From Thiohalobacter thiocyanaticus (GTDB lineage: Bacteria > Pseudomonadota > Gammaproteobacteria > Thiohalobacterales > Thiohalobacteraceae): a stretch of 64,000 nucleotides of DNA. Of this stretch, positions 9,368 through 17,138 are shown piece by piece. The notes under the pieces are model-generated. The model saw only the letters and a list, made by a program, of their open reading frames with translations. It did not search any database and was not told the origin of the DNA. Location of the stretch: positions 2,489,001-2,553,000 of the forward strand of contig NZ_QZMU01000001.1 in the NCBI RefSeq assembly GCF_003932505.1. The letters are read 5' to 3'. The first letter of the stretch is position 1. Each line of letters starts with the position of its first letter. The position numbers and the translations under genes are program-made.

Positions 9368-10933
9368 TCAATTGAACGGCTCGATCCTGGCTGGCGGCGG
9401 GGTGTCCCCCAGCTGGTAGCCCGAATCCCGATCGCACAGCTGGCGGGCGAACTCGAAGTCGGCCTTGAACTCGGCATGCACGCGGTACAGAGGATCACCG
9501 GCACGGACCCGGTCGCCGACCTTGGCCAGCAGGTCCACTCCCGCACCCTTGCCCATTGGGGCGCCGGCCAGGCGGGCGATGCGGCCCAGGCGGTAGTTGT
9601 CGATGGCGGTGACGATGCCGTCCTCCCGTGCCTTGACCTCGAAGCTCAGGGGCCCCGGTTCCAGGCGGGATTCGCGTTTGCCCTGGGCGGCGATGATGGC
9701 CTGCAGTTTCTCCAGTGCCCGGCCCGATTCGAGGATATCGCGGGCGATGGCATAACCGAAGCCGCCGCGCACGTCGGGGTCGAATTCCAGGATGCGTCCG
9801 GCCAGGTGCAGGGATTTCTGGCGCAGGTCGGCGGGGGCGTCGGGATCGTTCTCCAGCACCTGCAGCACGTCCCTGGCCTCCAGCACCGGGCCGATGCCAC
9901 GCCCGACCGGCTGGCGGCCGTCGGTGATGACCACCTCCAGATGGATGCCCAGGTGATCGCCCACGAACTCGAACAGCTTGCGCAGCGCCAGCGCCTGGCG
10001 CATGTGCCGGACCTTGGCGGTGGGCCCGACCGGGATGTCGATCAGCAGGTGGGTGGAGCCGGCGGCCAGCTTCTTGGACAGGATGGAGGCCACCATCAGG
10101 CCCTGCGAATCCAGTCCCAGCGGGCGCTCCACCGAGATCAGGATGTCATCGACCGGCGCCAGGTGCGCGGTACCGCCCCAGGCCAGGCAGCCACGGTGCT
10201 GATGGCCCAGGTGATACAGCGCCTCGGGCGAGAGTTCGACATTGGCGAGCACTTCCATGGTGTCGGCTGTTCCCGAGGGCGATGTGATCGCCCGGCTGGA
10301 GGTCTTGGGAATCAGCATGCCATGGGCGGCGATGATCGGCACCACCAGCATGGAGGTGCGGTTGCCGGGGATGCCGCCGATGCAGTGCTTGTCGGCGACC
10401 AGCGGCTCGTCCCAGTTCAGCCGCTCGCCGGTCTCGAACATGGCGCGGGTGAGATACAGGATCTCGTCCCGGTCCAGCCCGGTCTGGCCGGAAGCGACCA
10501 GGAAGGCGGCCAGCTCGGTCTTGGAATAGAGGTGCTCGTTGATGTCACGGGCGATGGCGGCGAAGTCCTGTTCGTCGAGGATCTCGCCGTTCATCTTGCG
10601 CCGCACCGCCTCCATGGAACGCGGCGGCTCGGCATGGGCGGCGCTGACCCGGGCACCGGCCTCGGCGCCGAACTGGGTGAAGGCCTGTTCGGACAGGCCC
10701 AGCTCGCCCGGGTCGACGATGGCGTCGTCATCGACCACATTGAGCACGGCCAGGATACGGTGTTCGCCATGACGGATCTGGATCTTGGACAGGGCCTGGA
10801 AACCCTCGGCCCGGTAGACATGACAGTCGCGGTGCAGATAGGCGACGTTCTCGCGGTAGGTGTCGATGGCGACCCGTTTCAGGGCCAGCTCGCCGTTTTG
10901 TACGGGGCCGGCTTCAACCTTCTGTTTATTCAT
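9368..10933 (-). CDS. Thymidine phosphorylase type 2 / AMP phosphorylase-like
   Basis: A 521-residue nucleoside or nucleotide phosphorylase. The start at 10933 has AGGA eight bases upstream; longer starts lack a ribosome site. It carries an extra N-terminal domain of about 80 residues before the classic DeoA-like core, with [11 protein letters not shown] (phosphate/pyrimidine site) and [13 protein letters not shown]. This layout is that of the archaeal AMP phosphorylase / putative thymidine phosphorylase type-2 family, which phosphorolyses nucleosides or NMPs to (deoxy)ribose phosphates. The nearby PRPP-synthetase-like gene suggests pentose-phosphate recycling. Substrate not determined. Confidence 0.82.
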   Translation of the reverse strand: MNKQKVEAGPVQNGELALKRVAIDTYRENVAYLHRDCHVYRAEGFQALSKIQIRHGEHRILAVLNVVDDDAIVDPGELGLSEQAFTQFGAEAGARVSAAHAEPPRSMEAVRRKMNGEILDEQDFAAIARDINEHLYSKTELAAFLVASGQTGLDRDEILYLTRAMFETGERLNWDEPLVADKHCIGGIPGNRTSMLVVPIIAAHGMLIPKTSSRAITSPSGTADTMEVLANVELSPEALYHLGHQHRGCLAWGGTAHLAPVDDILISVERPLGLDSQGLMVASILSKKLAAGSTHLLIDIPVGPTAKVRHMRQALALRKLFEFVGDHLGIHLEVVITDGRQPVGRGIGPVLEARDVLQVLENDPDAPADLRQKSLHLAGRILEFDPDVRGGFGYAIARDILESGRALEKLQAIIAAQGKRESRLEPGPLSFEVKAREDGIVTAIDNYRLGRIARLAGAPMGKGAGVDLLAKVGDRVRAGDPLYRVHAEFKADFEFARQLCDRDSGYQLGDTPPPARIEPFN

Positions 10934-11243
10934 GCATCGGTCCTGCTTACGCGACGGCTTCATTGTAACCGATTCGCCCCGGGCCGGGCGCCGGCCCCGA
11001 TCCTGCATGCTCAAGAATACCCGGCCCGGGGCGATACAGGGTCAGGGACCGATGAATTTGTGGATAAAAAAATAAATCCATCTTATTCATAGGCTTGAAG
11101 GAACCCAGGGAGGCGGCCGCATGGGCCTGTCCAGGCTGGACACAGGGAGCTGCCCATTTTTTCCGTCACCGGTCCGCCGCGCATGTGCGGCGGGCCGGTG
11201 ACCTGTTGTGCTTGAGTTGATGCTGCCCCGGAGAAACTGAACA
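10934..11243. other. Intergenic region with a long leader hairpin before the stator genes
   Basis: This 310-bp gap between divergent genes holds a 16-bp GC-rich stem (11165-11180 with 11187-11202, loop GCATGT) about 40 bases upstream of the motA start. No T tract follows, so it is not a standard terminator. An A-rich stretch (GATAAAAAAATAAATCC, about 11056) may contain a promoter, but no convincing sigma-70, sigma-28 or sigma-54 site was found. Confidence 0.5.
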
Positions 11244-12011
11244 GTGGATCTCGCGACACTCATCGGTCTGATAGGCGCCATCGGCGTGATCGCGGCGGCC
11301 ATCGTCGTCGGTGGCAGTGCGTTGATCTTTCTCAACGTACCCTCCTTCCTGATCGTCATGGGCGGCACCTTCATGGCCGTGCTGGTGAAGTTTCCCCTGG
11401 CCCATTTTCTGGGCGCCTTCAAGATTGCATTGAAGGCCTTCGTGCACAAGAGCGAGGATCCGGCCGATCTGATCCGCGAGGGCGTGGCCCTGGCCAACGT
11501 GGCGCGTAAGGAGGGCGTGCTGGGTCTGGAGAACCAGGAGATCAACAACCGCTTTCTGCGCCGCGGCATCAATTTCTGCGTCGACGGCCACGAGCCCGAA
11601 TTCGTGCGCAGCATGCTGAACAAGGACATCGACCTGACCATCGAGCGCCACGAGCGCGGCCAGGCCATCTTCAAGGCGATCGGCGATGTCGCCCCCGCCA
11701 TGGGCATGATCGGTACCCTGATCGGCCTGGTACAGATGCTCTCCTCCATGGATGATCCCAAGAAGATCGGGCCGGCCATGGCCATTGCCCTGCTCACCAC
11801 CCTGTACGGAGCGATCATCGCCAATGCCGTCGCCCTGCCCATCGCCGACAAGCTCGAGCACCGCACCATGGAGGAGCGGCTGAACAAACAGCTGATCCTG
11901 GAGGCGATCAACGGTATTCAGGAAGGCATCAATCCCCGGGTCATGGAAGAACTGCTCAAGACCTACCTCCCGCCGAGCCAGCGGGACGAGGAAGAGCAGG
12001 AAGCGGCCTGA
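11244..12011 (+). CDS. motA: Flagellar motor stator protein MotA/PomA
   Basis: A 255-residue inner-membrane proton or sodium channel subunit. Four hydrophobic segments are visible: two near the N-terminus (GLIGAIGVIAAAIVVGG; SFLIVMGGTFMAVLV) and two around residues 150-205 (APAMGMIGTLIGLVQML; AMAIALLTTLYGAIIANAVALP). A charged cytoplasmic loop (RHERGQAIFKAIGDVAPAMG) contacts the rotor. Length and loop pattern resemble PomA more than E. coli MotA, which would suit sodium drive, not proven. Translation starts at GTG 11244 behind GGAGAA. It forms an operon with motB. Confidence 0.92.
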   Translation: MDLATLIGLIGAIGVIAAAIVVGGSALIFLNVPSFLIVMGGTFMAVLVKFPLAHFLGAFKIALKAFVHKSEDPADLIREGVALANVARKEGVLGLENQEINNRFLRRGINFCVDGHEPEFVRSMLNKDIDLTIERHERGQAIFKAIGDVAPAMGMIGTLIGLVQMLSSMDDPKKIGPAMAIALLTTLYGAIIANAVALPIADKLEHRTMEERLNKQLILEAINGIQEGINPRVMEELLKTYLPPSQRDEEEQEAA

Positions 12012-12032
12012 TAACGCCGGGGGCAGACGCCT

Positions 12033-13145
12033 ATGGATGCAGCAGCCAACAGGAAGAAAAAGGCCGGGTCCCCCGCCTGGGTGATGACCTTTGCCGACCT
12101 GATGTCGATCCTGCTGTCCTTCTTCGTGCTGCTGCTGTCCTTTTCCGAAATGGACGTAGCCAAGTACAAGCAGATCGCCGGCTCCATGCGTGAGGCCTTC
12201 GGTGTGCAGCGCAAGCACCGGGTCAAGGAACCGCCCAAGGGCATCAACGTCATCGCCAAGGAATTCAGTGCCGGACGCCCGGATCCGACGCCCTTCAACG
12301 TCATGGAGCAGATGACCACCGACGAGATGAAGCGCAATCTCGACACCGGCGACAAGCGGCTCAAGAAGAGCGACGGCGCCGAGCAGCACAGCGATAGCGG
12401 CAAGGATGAGGCCGACCGCCACCGTGAAGATCAGCTCAAGGCCCCCGATGACCAGCTGGTGGTCATGCCGAAGGCGGAGGCCGAGGAGATCATCCGGGCC
12501 CGCCAGCGCGCCGAGCGCAGGCAGCGGCTGGAACAGACGGCGGCGCAGATGCGCGCGGCGCTGGAAAAGGAGATCGAAGGCGGCCAGCTCGACATCGAGA
12601 CCGAGGACGAGAAGATCGTCATCCGCGTCCGCGAGAAGGCCTCCTTCGCCTCCGGCGGGGTGGAACTGCGCGACAGCTTCCGGCCGGTGCTGGTGCGGGT
12701 GGCGCAGATACTGCAGGATACACCGGGCGGGATTGCCATCGTCGGTCACACCGACAATGTGCCCATGGTCGAGGGGCTGTTCCGCTCCAACTGGGACCTG
12801 TCAGCGGCCCGTGCCGTGTCGGTGCTGCACGGCATGCTGGAATCGGTGGAGCTGGATCCGGCCCGTTTCTCGGTGCAGGGGGCGGGCGATACCCAGCCGC
12901 TGGTCGACAACGACACGCCCGCCAATCGGGCCCGCAACCGCCGGGTGGAGATCATTCTCAAGCAGGGCGAGGACCTGGAGGCGAGCGGGACCATCAGCAG
13001 CGGGCTGGTGCCGGGGGCGGATCCCGACCCCTTGGCCGCGCCGGAGCCGCCGGCTGCGCCGGCCGCTGAAACGCGCGAGGAGACACCCGGGGAGATGCCG
13101 GGTGCCTCGCAGCCAGAGGACCCCTTCGTGCAACCGTCAGGCTGA
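12033..13145 (+). CDS. motB: Flagellar motor protein MotB/PomB
   Basis: A 370-residue stator B subunit. The single transmembrane helix near the N-terminus (about residues 17-40) carries the ion-binding Asp22 in FADLMSILLSFFVLLL. A plug/linker region follows, then the peptidoglycan-binding OmpA-like domain with GHTDNVP and a conserved NRRVEIIL end (about 225-320). A Pro/Ala/Glu-rich tail of some 50 residues extends past the OmpA domain, longer than usual. It starts 21 bases after motA and precedes a PilZ gene. Confidence 0.93.
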   Translation: MDAAANRKKKAGSPAWVMTFADLMSILLSFFVLLLSFSEMDVAKYKQIAGSMREAFGVQRKHRVKEPPKGINVIAKEFSAGRPDPTPFNVMEQMTTDEMKRNLDTGDKRLKKSDGAEQHSDSGKDEADRHREDQLKAPDDQLVVMPKAEAEEIIRARQRAERRQRLEQTAAQMRAALEKEIEGGQLDIETEDEKIVIRVREKASFASGGVELRDSFRPVLVRVAQILQDTPGGIAIVGHTDNVPMVEGLFRSNWDLSAARAVSVLHGMLESVELDPARFSVQGAGDTQPLVDNDTPANRARNRRVEIILKQGEDLEASGTISSGLVPGADPDPLAAPEPPAAPAAETREETPGEMPGASQPEDPFVQPSG

Positions 13146-13170
13146 ATGCCGGAACAGGAAGGCCAGTGTC

Positions 13171-13788
13171 ATGGAACATGAAACCATAAAGTCCGACGAC
13201 CGCCGCGAGTACTTCCGTCTCGATGACGATGTGCTGCTGGATTATGCCCGGGTCGATGACGAGCAGATTGCCACTCTGCGGGAGCGGATCTTCGACCGGG
13301 TGGTGGACCGTTTCACCGTGGCGGCGACCTTCGCCACCAGTTCCCGCACCATGTCCCGGATCCTGAGCAGCTTCTCCGCCGGCCAGCCGGACCTGGCGCG
13401 TTATCTCAAGATGATGGATCAGAAACTCAACCAGCTGGCGCGGCTGTTCGTCATCGAGGAGATGAATGCCTCCGGGCACGTCGCTGCCAGGGTCAACCTG
13501 AGCGCCGGCGGGATGGTCTTTCCCTCGGCCACCGAGTTCAGTCCCGATGAGATGCTGCAGGTGCGCCTGGCCCTGCTGCCGGCCATGACCGGGATACTGG
13601 CCGTGGCCCGCGTGATTTACTGCGAGCGCAGTACCCAGGGCAACGGTCTGCCCTGGCAGGTGGCAGTGGAATACGAACATATCCGGGAAAGCGACCGTGA
13701 TCTGATCGCCAGCCACATCATGGCGCGTGAGGCGGAACGGCTGCGGGAGCGCCGCGAGCAGGAACAGGAAGGCAGGGAAGAGGAGTGA
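13171..13788 (+). CDS. PilZ-domain protein
   Basis: A 205-residue cytoplasmic protein. It starts DRREYFRLDDDVLL, the RxxxR half of the PilZ c-di-GMP site, and has the second half NLSAGGMVF in the middle, followed by a beta-rich segment. A c-di-GMP receptor role is expected. The start ATG (13171) has AGGAAGG nine bases upstream. It sits 25 bases after motB in the same orientation, so it may couple c-di-GMP to stator function in the manner of YcgR-type brakes, which is inference from context. Confidence 0.85.
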   Translation: MEHETIKSDDRREYFRLDDDVLLDYARVDDEQIATLRERIFDRVVDRFTVAATFATSSRTMSRILSSFSAGQPDLARYLKMMDQKLNQLARLFVIEEMNASGHVAARVNLSAGGMVFPSATEFSPDEMLQVRLALLPAMTGILAVARVIYCERSTQGNGLPWQVAVEYEHIRESDRDLIASHIMAREAERLRERREQEQEGREEE

Positions 13789-13795
13789 GAATGGC

Positions 13796-13817
13796 CCGGC
13801 GACATCCCTGTCGCCGG
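13796..13817. terminator. Hairpin between convergent genes
   Basis: CCGGCGACA and TGTCGCCGG form a perfect 9-bp stem with a four-base loop exactly between the convergent PilZ and porin genes. There is no strong T tract, so terminator activity is probable but unproven. Confidence 0.5.
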
Positions 13818-13824
13818 AGCGGTT

Positions 13825-15171
13825 TCAGAAAATGGCCAGGATCTGCGCCGAGATCCGGTCGTCCATCCCGTCCAGGATCTGATTGGGCACGGCCGAATTC
13901 GGCAGATTCGGTGCCTCCGCCTCGCGGAACTCATAGTTGAAGATGAAGCGGGTCTTCTTGTTGAAGAAGTACTGCGCCCCCAGGGTCAGGGTATCGAAGC
14001 GGCGTTCGGCCGCATCGGTGTCCGTGGCCCGGTTGAAGCGGTCGTAGCGGATGTCCAGTTCGATGTCCGGCCGGATCTTGTAACCGAAATCCAGATACCA
14101 GCCGTCGGCCTCGTCCTCGGGCAGCACGTTCAGGCTGGCGCGTGAGGTCCCGGCGTTGGACAGAGCGCCGGGTATTGCGCCGCCATCGGTGCCGTTGCGG
14201 ATCATGCCGTCGGCGACGATGTATTCCGCCGCCGCGCGGTATTTCCCGTTCAGGTAGGTCGTGCCGACACCCCAGCGCTTGCGCTCGAAGTCGTCCTCGA
14301 CATCATCGGCGGTGCTGTCCGTGCCCTGGGCCAGAGTCAGGGTGCGGTCGCCCTGCTGATACCAGACAAAGCCCTTCCAGCCCTGGCGGCGCGCGCCCTT
14401 GCCGCCGAAGATCTTCTCCGTGGACAAGTACAGATAGATGTCCTTCTCGTTGTTGTTGTCCGACCGGGCCAGGCCGTTGCCATTGCCGACCATCACCGCA
14501 TAGGAATGCTCCCAGCCGTCCCGTTTGAAGGTCTGGAACAGCTGAACGCCGATGTCGCGGAAGGCGCCGACCGGGCCGTTGGGACCGTTGGGGTCGTTCG
14601 GTGCGCTGCCGTCGGCGTCGATATAGCGTTCCAGCAGGACGCCGTCGGTCACGCTGGTGAAGTTGACATAGTCGAATACGTGAATCGCCTTCAGGCCCTC
14701 CTCGGCGCCGGGGGTCTTGAACTGGCCCACGCGGACCCGCGCGGCATCGAAATGATTGAAGGTGACGCTGGCATCGGTCAGTTTCAGGCTGCCCAAACCC
14801 CCTCCGGGCTTGGTGATGCCGTTGTTACCGGCCTCGACCAGGAAGAAGTAGTTGGTCTTGCTGTCCAGCGGAAAGCCCTGGCCGCGCACGCCTATCCGGG
14901 CCCGGCGGATGTTGAACTGGGAACTGGCGTCGCGGTCCGGGCCGATGGTGTTGAAGATGGCGTCCTGTCCGCTGAACGGCCCGGCCTCGAGTTCGGTGCC
15001 CTCGGTGTACTGGAACTCGGGCTGGATAAAGCCCCAGAGGCGGGCGCGTTCGGCCGCGCCGGCCGGTTCGGTGCCCTGGAGTATGAGCCAGTTGGCGGCC
15101 TGGACCGGTGCGGTGGCGGCCATGCCGGCTGCGGCGATCAGGACGGCGAGACGGGTTTTTGTGTTCGGCAT
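13825..15171 (-). CDS. Outer-membrane porin (phosphate/polyphosphate-porin-like)
   Basis: A 448-residue protein with a Sec signal peptide (cleavage after ATAPVQA, about residue 25), alternating beta-strand pattern throughout and a terminal phenylalanine (QILAIF), the standard outer-membrane insertion signal. Features such as FNIRRARIGVRGQ, VRVGQFKTPGAEEGL and GVQLFQTFKRDG resemble the OprO/OprP-type phosphate-selective porin family. It is the second gene of a two-gene unit with a secreted DsrE-like protein, divergent from an ECF sigma factor, which suggests the porin is a target of that sigma factor. Confidence 0.8.
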   Translation of the reverse strand: MPNTKTRLAVLIAAAGMAATAPVQAANWLILQGTEPAGAAERARLWGFIQPEFQYTEGTELEAGPFSGQDAIFNTIGPDRDASSQFNIRRARIGVRGQGFPLDSKTNYFFLVEAGNNGITKPGGGLGSLKLTDASVTFNHFDAARVRVGQFKTPGAEEGLKAIHVFDYVNFTSVTDGVLLERYIDADGSAPNDPNGPNGPVGAFRDIGVQLFQTFKRDGWEHSYAVMVGNGNGLARSDNNNEKDIYLYLSTEKIFGGKGARRQGWKGFVWYQQGDRTLTLAQGTDSTADDVEDDFERKRWGVGTTYLNGKYRAAAEYIVADGMIRNGTDGGAIPGALSNAGTSRASLNVLPEDEADGWYLDFGYKIRPDIELDIRYDRFNRATDTDAAERRFDTLTLGAQYFFNKKTRFIFNYEFREAEAPNLPNSAVPNQILDGMDDRISAQILAIF

Positions 15172-15198
15172 GAGATTCCTCCCTTGGGGATTTATAAC

Positions 15199-15657
15199 TT
15201 ATGGTTTGATCAGGGTGTAGCCCTCGTCGATCAGATCCAGGATGCGAACCACGCCGGCGGAGACATGCGTGGCGTGCGCGTTGAGTTCAGGTTCACGGCC
15301 GAGGTTCTGGGTGAATTTGGACAGGGTGTTTTCACAGGCACTGAACCTGACACTGGCTGAGTCGACCAGGTTGTCGATCCTGCCGGCGTTGGCGTTTTCC
15401 TCCAGCAGCAGCCGCAGGCCGGGGCCGAAGGCGACGATCTCGATGTCCACCTTGTCGGGGCCGTAGTGCTTGACCAGGTTGGCGGCGACGTTCAACACCA
15501 GGGTCTGCTTGAAGGGGTCCGGATCGCTGATCTGCAGGACCACGTGTTTTTCCGCGAAGGGTTTGTCCGGATTGCCAGCGGCCAGGGCCCCGGTGCAGAT
15601 CAGGCCGATGAGCAGGGCCGCCCAGAATCGGAGTTGCCAGGGTCGTTGGGATATCAC
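15199..15657 (-). CDS. Secreted DsrE-like protein
   Basis: Start GTG at 15657 is chosen because AAGGAGA lies seven bases upstream, giving 152 residues with a clear Sec signal peptide (FWAALLIGLICTGALA). The mature part has a DsrE/DsrF-like alpha/beta fold: HVVLQISDPDPFKQTLVLN, a conserved cysteine in FSACENT, and a C-terminal DEGYTLIKP. It aligns by eye with the C-terminal domain of the anti-sigma protein at 16361 (shared AC-N pattern and G-(Y/W)-IK ending). Function unknown; sulfur or thiol chemistry is a guess from the family name. The porin follows after 27 bases. Confidence 0.75.
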   Translation of the reverse strand: MISQRPWQLRFWAALLIGLICTGALAAGNPDKPFAEKHVVLQISDPDPFKQTLVLNVAANLVKHYGPDKVDIEIVAFGPGLRLLLEENANAGRIDNLVDSASVRFSACENTLSKFTQNLGREPELNAHATHVSAGVVRILDLIDEGYTLIKP

Positions 15658-15710
15658 GATTTGTCTCCTTGTTCGGGATGGGTGACGGGCAGTTGGCATG
15701 CCCGTTTCCC

Positions 15711-15738
15711 TAGAGCGGGACCGGGGTGGCTTTATTCC
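15711..15738 (-). promoter_or_regulatory. Candidate ECF promoter for the DsrE-like/porin unit
   Basis: Reading the minus strand, GGAATAAA (15738-15731), a 14-base spacer and GCTCTA (15716-15711) precede the GTG start at 15657 by about 50 bases. The same motif with the same spacing lies on the plus strand ahead of the sigma gene. Confidence 0.55.
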
Positions 15739-15775
15739 ATCCGTCTGCCGGGAAACGATGGGATGAAAAAAAATT

Positions 15776-15803
15776 GAATAAATCGGGATGAGAATGCATC
15801 TAC
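15776..15803 (+). promoter_or_regulatory. Candidate ECF autoregulatory promoter
   Basis: GAATAAA (15776-15782), 14 bases, CATCTAC (15797-15803). It mirrors the divergent motif. Its predicted start would fall only a few bases before the sigma ATG at 15813, so either the transcript is nearly leaderless, translation begins further in, or this copy is coincidental. Confidence 0.4.
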
Positions 15804-15812
15804 AGGAATGAG

Positions 15813-16364
15813 ATGAAGATCGTCAGCAGAATCTGCACCACCCGGGCCGTGCGCGAGCGTGTGGGCGCCAGTCGTGTCCGCCTGTACAAGGTCGCCCTGG
15901 CCTGGACCGGCGACCGGATGCTGGCCGACGATCTGGTGCAGGAGGCCATTGCCATCGGCCTGAACAAGAGCCATCAGCTGAGGGAGGTGGATAAGCTCTA
16001 TCCCTGGCTTTACAGTATTCTGAACAACTGCTGGCGGCGGCATCTGCGTACCCACCAGCCGGATGCGGACTGTGAGCCCGACACCCTGGCCAGTGAGGTG
16101 AACCTGGAACATCAGGTCGAACGGCAGCAGATCGTACAGGATGTGCGCCAGGCGGTATTCCGGCTGCCGGTCGGTCAGCGCGAAGTGATCTCGCTGGTGG
16201 ATCTGGAGGGATTCAGCTATGCCGAAGTGGCGGAAGTGCTCGATATTCCGATCGGCACGGTCATGAGCCGGCTCAACCGGGCGCGCAAGGCGCTGCAGCA
16301 GGCCCTGCGGCGCATGAACCCCGGTGCCGGGCTGGAGCCGGTTCAGTTGCGGAGCGTACGATGA
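15813..16364 (+). CDS. ECF-family RNA polymerase sigma factor
   Basis: A 183-residue sigma factor with only regions 2 and 4. Region 2 shows DRMLADDLVQEAIAIGL and LYPWLYSILNNCWRRHLR; region 4 shows LPVGQREVISLVDLEGFSYAEVAEVLDIPIGTVMSRLNRAR. The stop overlaps the anti-sigma start (ATGA). AGGAA precedes ATG 15813, but a shorter form beginning near residue 17 cannot be excluded. Divergent, same-motif promoters suggest that it controls itself and the DsrE-like/porin genes. Confidence 0.92.
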   Translation: MKIVSRICTTRAVRERVGASRVRLYKVALAWTGDRMLADDLVQEAIAIGLNKSHQLREVDKLYPWLYSILNNCWRRHLRTHQPDADCEPDTLASEVNLEHQVERQQIVQDVRQAVFRLPVGQREVISLVDLEGFSYAEVAEVLDIPIGTVMSRLNRARKALQQALRRMNPGAGLEPVQLRSVR

Positions 16365-17065
16365 AGTCCGAGCGTTTTACCGATTTTGACCTGCATGCCT
16401 TCGTTGACGGCGAGCTGGCCGCTGACCGCAAGCAGGCCCTGTTACAGGCCATGGAGTGCGATGCGGCGCTGGCCAGCCGGGTCTGCGAACTGCAGCGGGC
16501 CAAGCACTGGATGAAATCGGCCTTTGATGAGGCCGAGCCCCCGGTCGGGCGTGAGGGCAACGGCGCGGTGCGTCCGCGCTGGGTGTCCCGTTGCGGCATG
16601 GCCGCTTCCGTGCTGCTGCTGCTGGCGGCCTTCGCCGCGGGCTGGCTGGCGCGTCCGGTCCCGCTGCCGGATCTGTACAGCGCCGTGATCGATAATATCG
16701 AAACCAGCGGTTACCGGGTGGTGCTGCATATCGACGAGGCCGACCCGCGCAAGTTCGAGCAGGTGCTCAGGCAGACGGAGCGGCTGTTGACCGAGTACCG
16801 GGACAAGGGGGTACAGGTCGAGATTCTGGCCAACAGCGCCGGGCTGGACCTGCTACGGGTCGATACCTCGCCCTATGCACAGCGGATCGCGAATATACTC
16901 AGCCGGCACCAGAACTTTCGCCTGGTGGCCTGCAGCAACGCGGTCAGTCGTCTGCGCGCCGCCGGTGTCACGCCGGTGTTCTTCGAGGGGACCCGGACCG
17001 GTGAGAGTGCGGTTGAACACGCAGTCAGACGGCTGCGCGAGGGCTGGTCCTACATCAAGGTTTAG
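16361..17065 (+). CDS. Anti-sigma factor with C-terminal periplasmic DsrE-like domain
   Basis: A 234-residue, apparently fused protein. Residues 1-60 form a helical anti-sigma domain (DLHAFVDGELAADRKQAL) without the zinc HxxxCxxC motif. A single transmembrane helix spans about 79-97. Residues 117-234 form a DsrE-like domain with conserved Cys191 (LVACSN) and the ending GWSYIKV, homologous by eye to the secreted protein at 15199. Topology implies that the DsrE-like domain senses a periplasmic signal and the N-terminus holds the sigma factor. Coupled to the sigma gene by a 4-base overlap. Confidence 0.78.
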   Translation: MKSERFTDFDLHAFVDGELAADRKQALLQAMECDAALASRVCELQRAKHWMKSAFDEAEPPVGREGNGAVRPRWVSRCGMAASVLLLLAAFAAGWLARPVPLPDLYSAVIDNIETSGYRVVLHIDEADPRKFEQVLRQTERLLTEYRDKGVQVEILANSAGLDLLRVDTSPYAQRIANILSRHQNFRLVACSNAVSRLRAAGVTPVFFEGTRTGESAVEHAVRRLREGWSYIKV

Positions 17066-17138
17066 ATGATTGTGTGGTCCGCGGGTTGGACTTCACTGTG
17101 TTCAACCCGGCCTGCACGATATCGATGAGGATACGGGA

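Noticed and set aside
9137-11092. 651-codon frame antisense to the phosphorylase gene
   Set aside because: Composition is that of a reverse-strand shadow (Gly/His/Gln/Asp-rich), while the minus-strand gene has clear family motifs.
11165-11202. Rho-independent terminator before motA
   Set aside because: No T tract follows the stem on either strand. It is more likely a leader structure.
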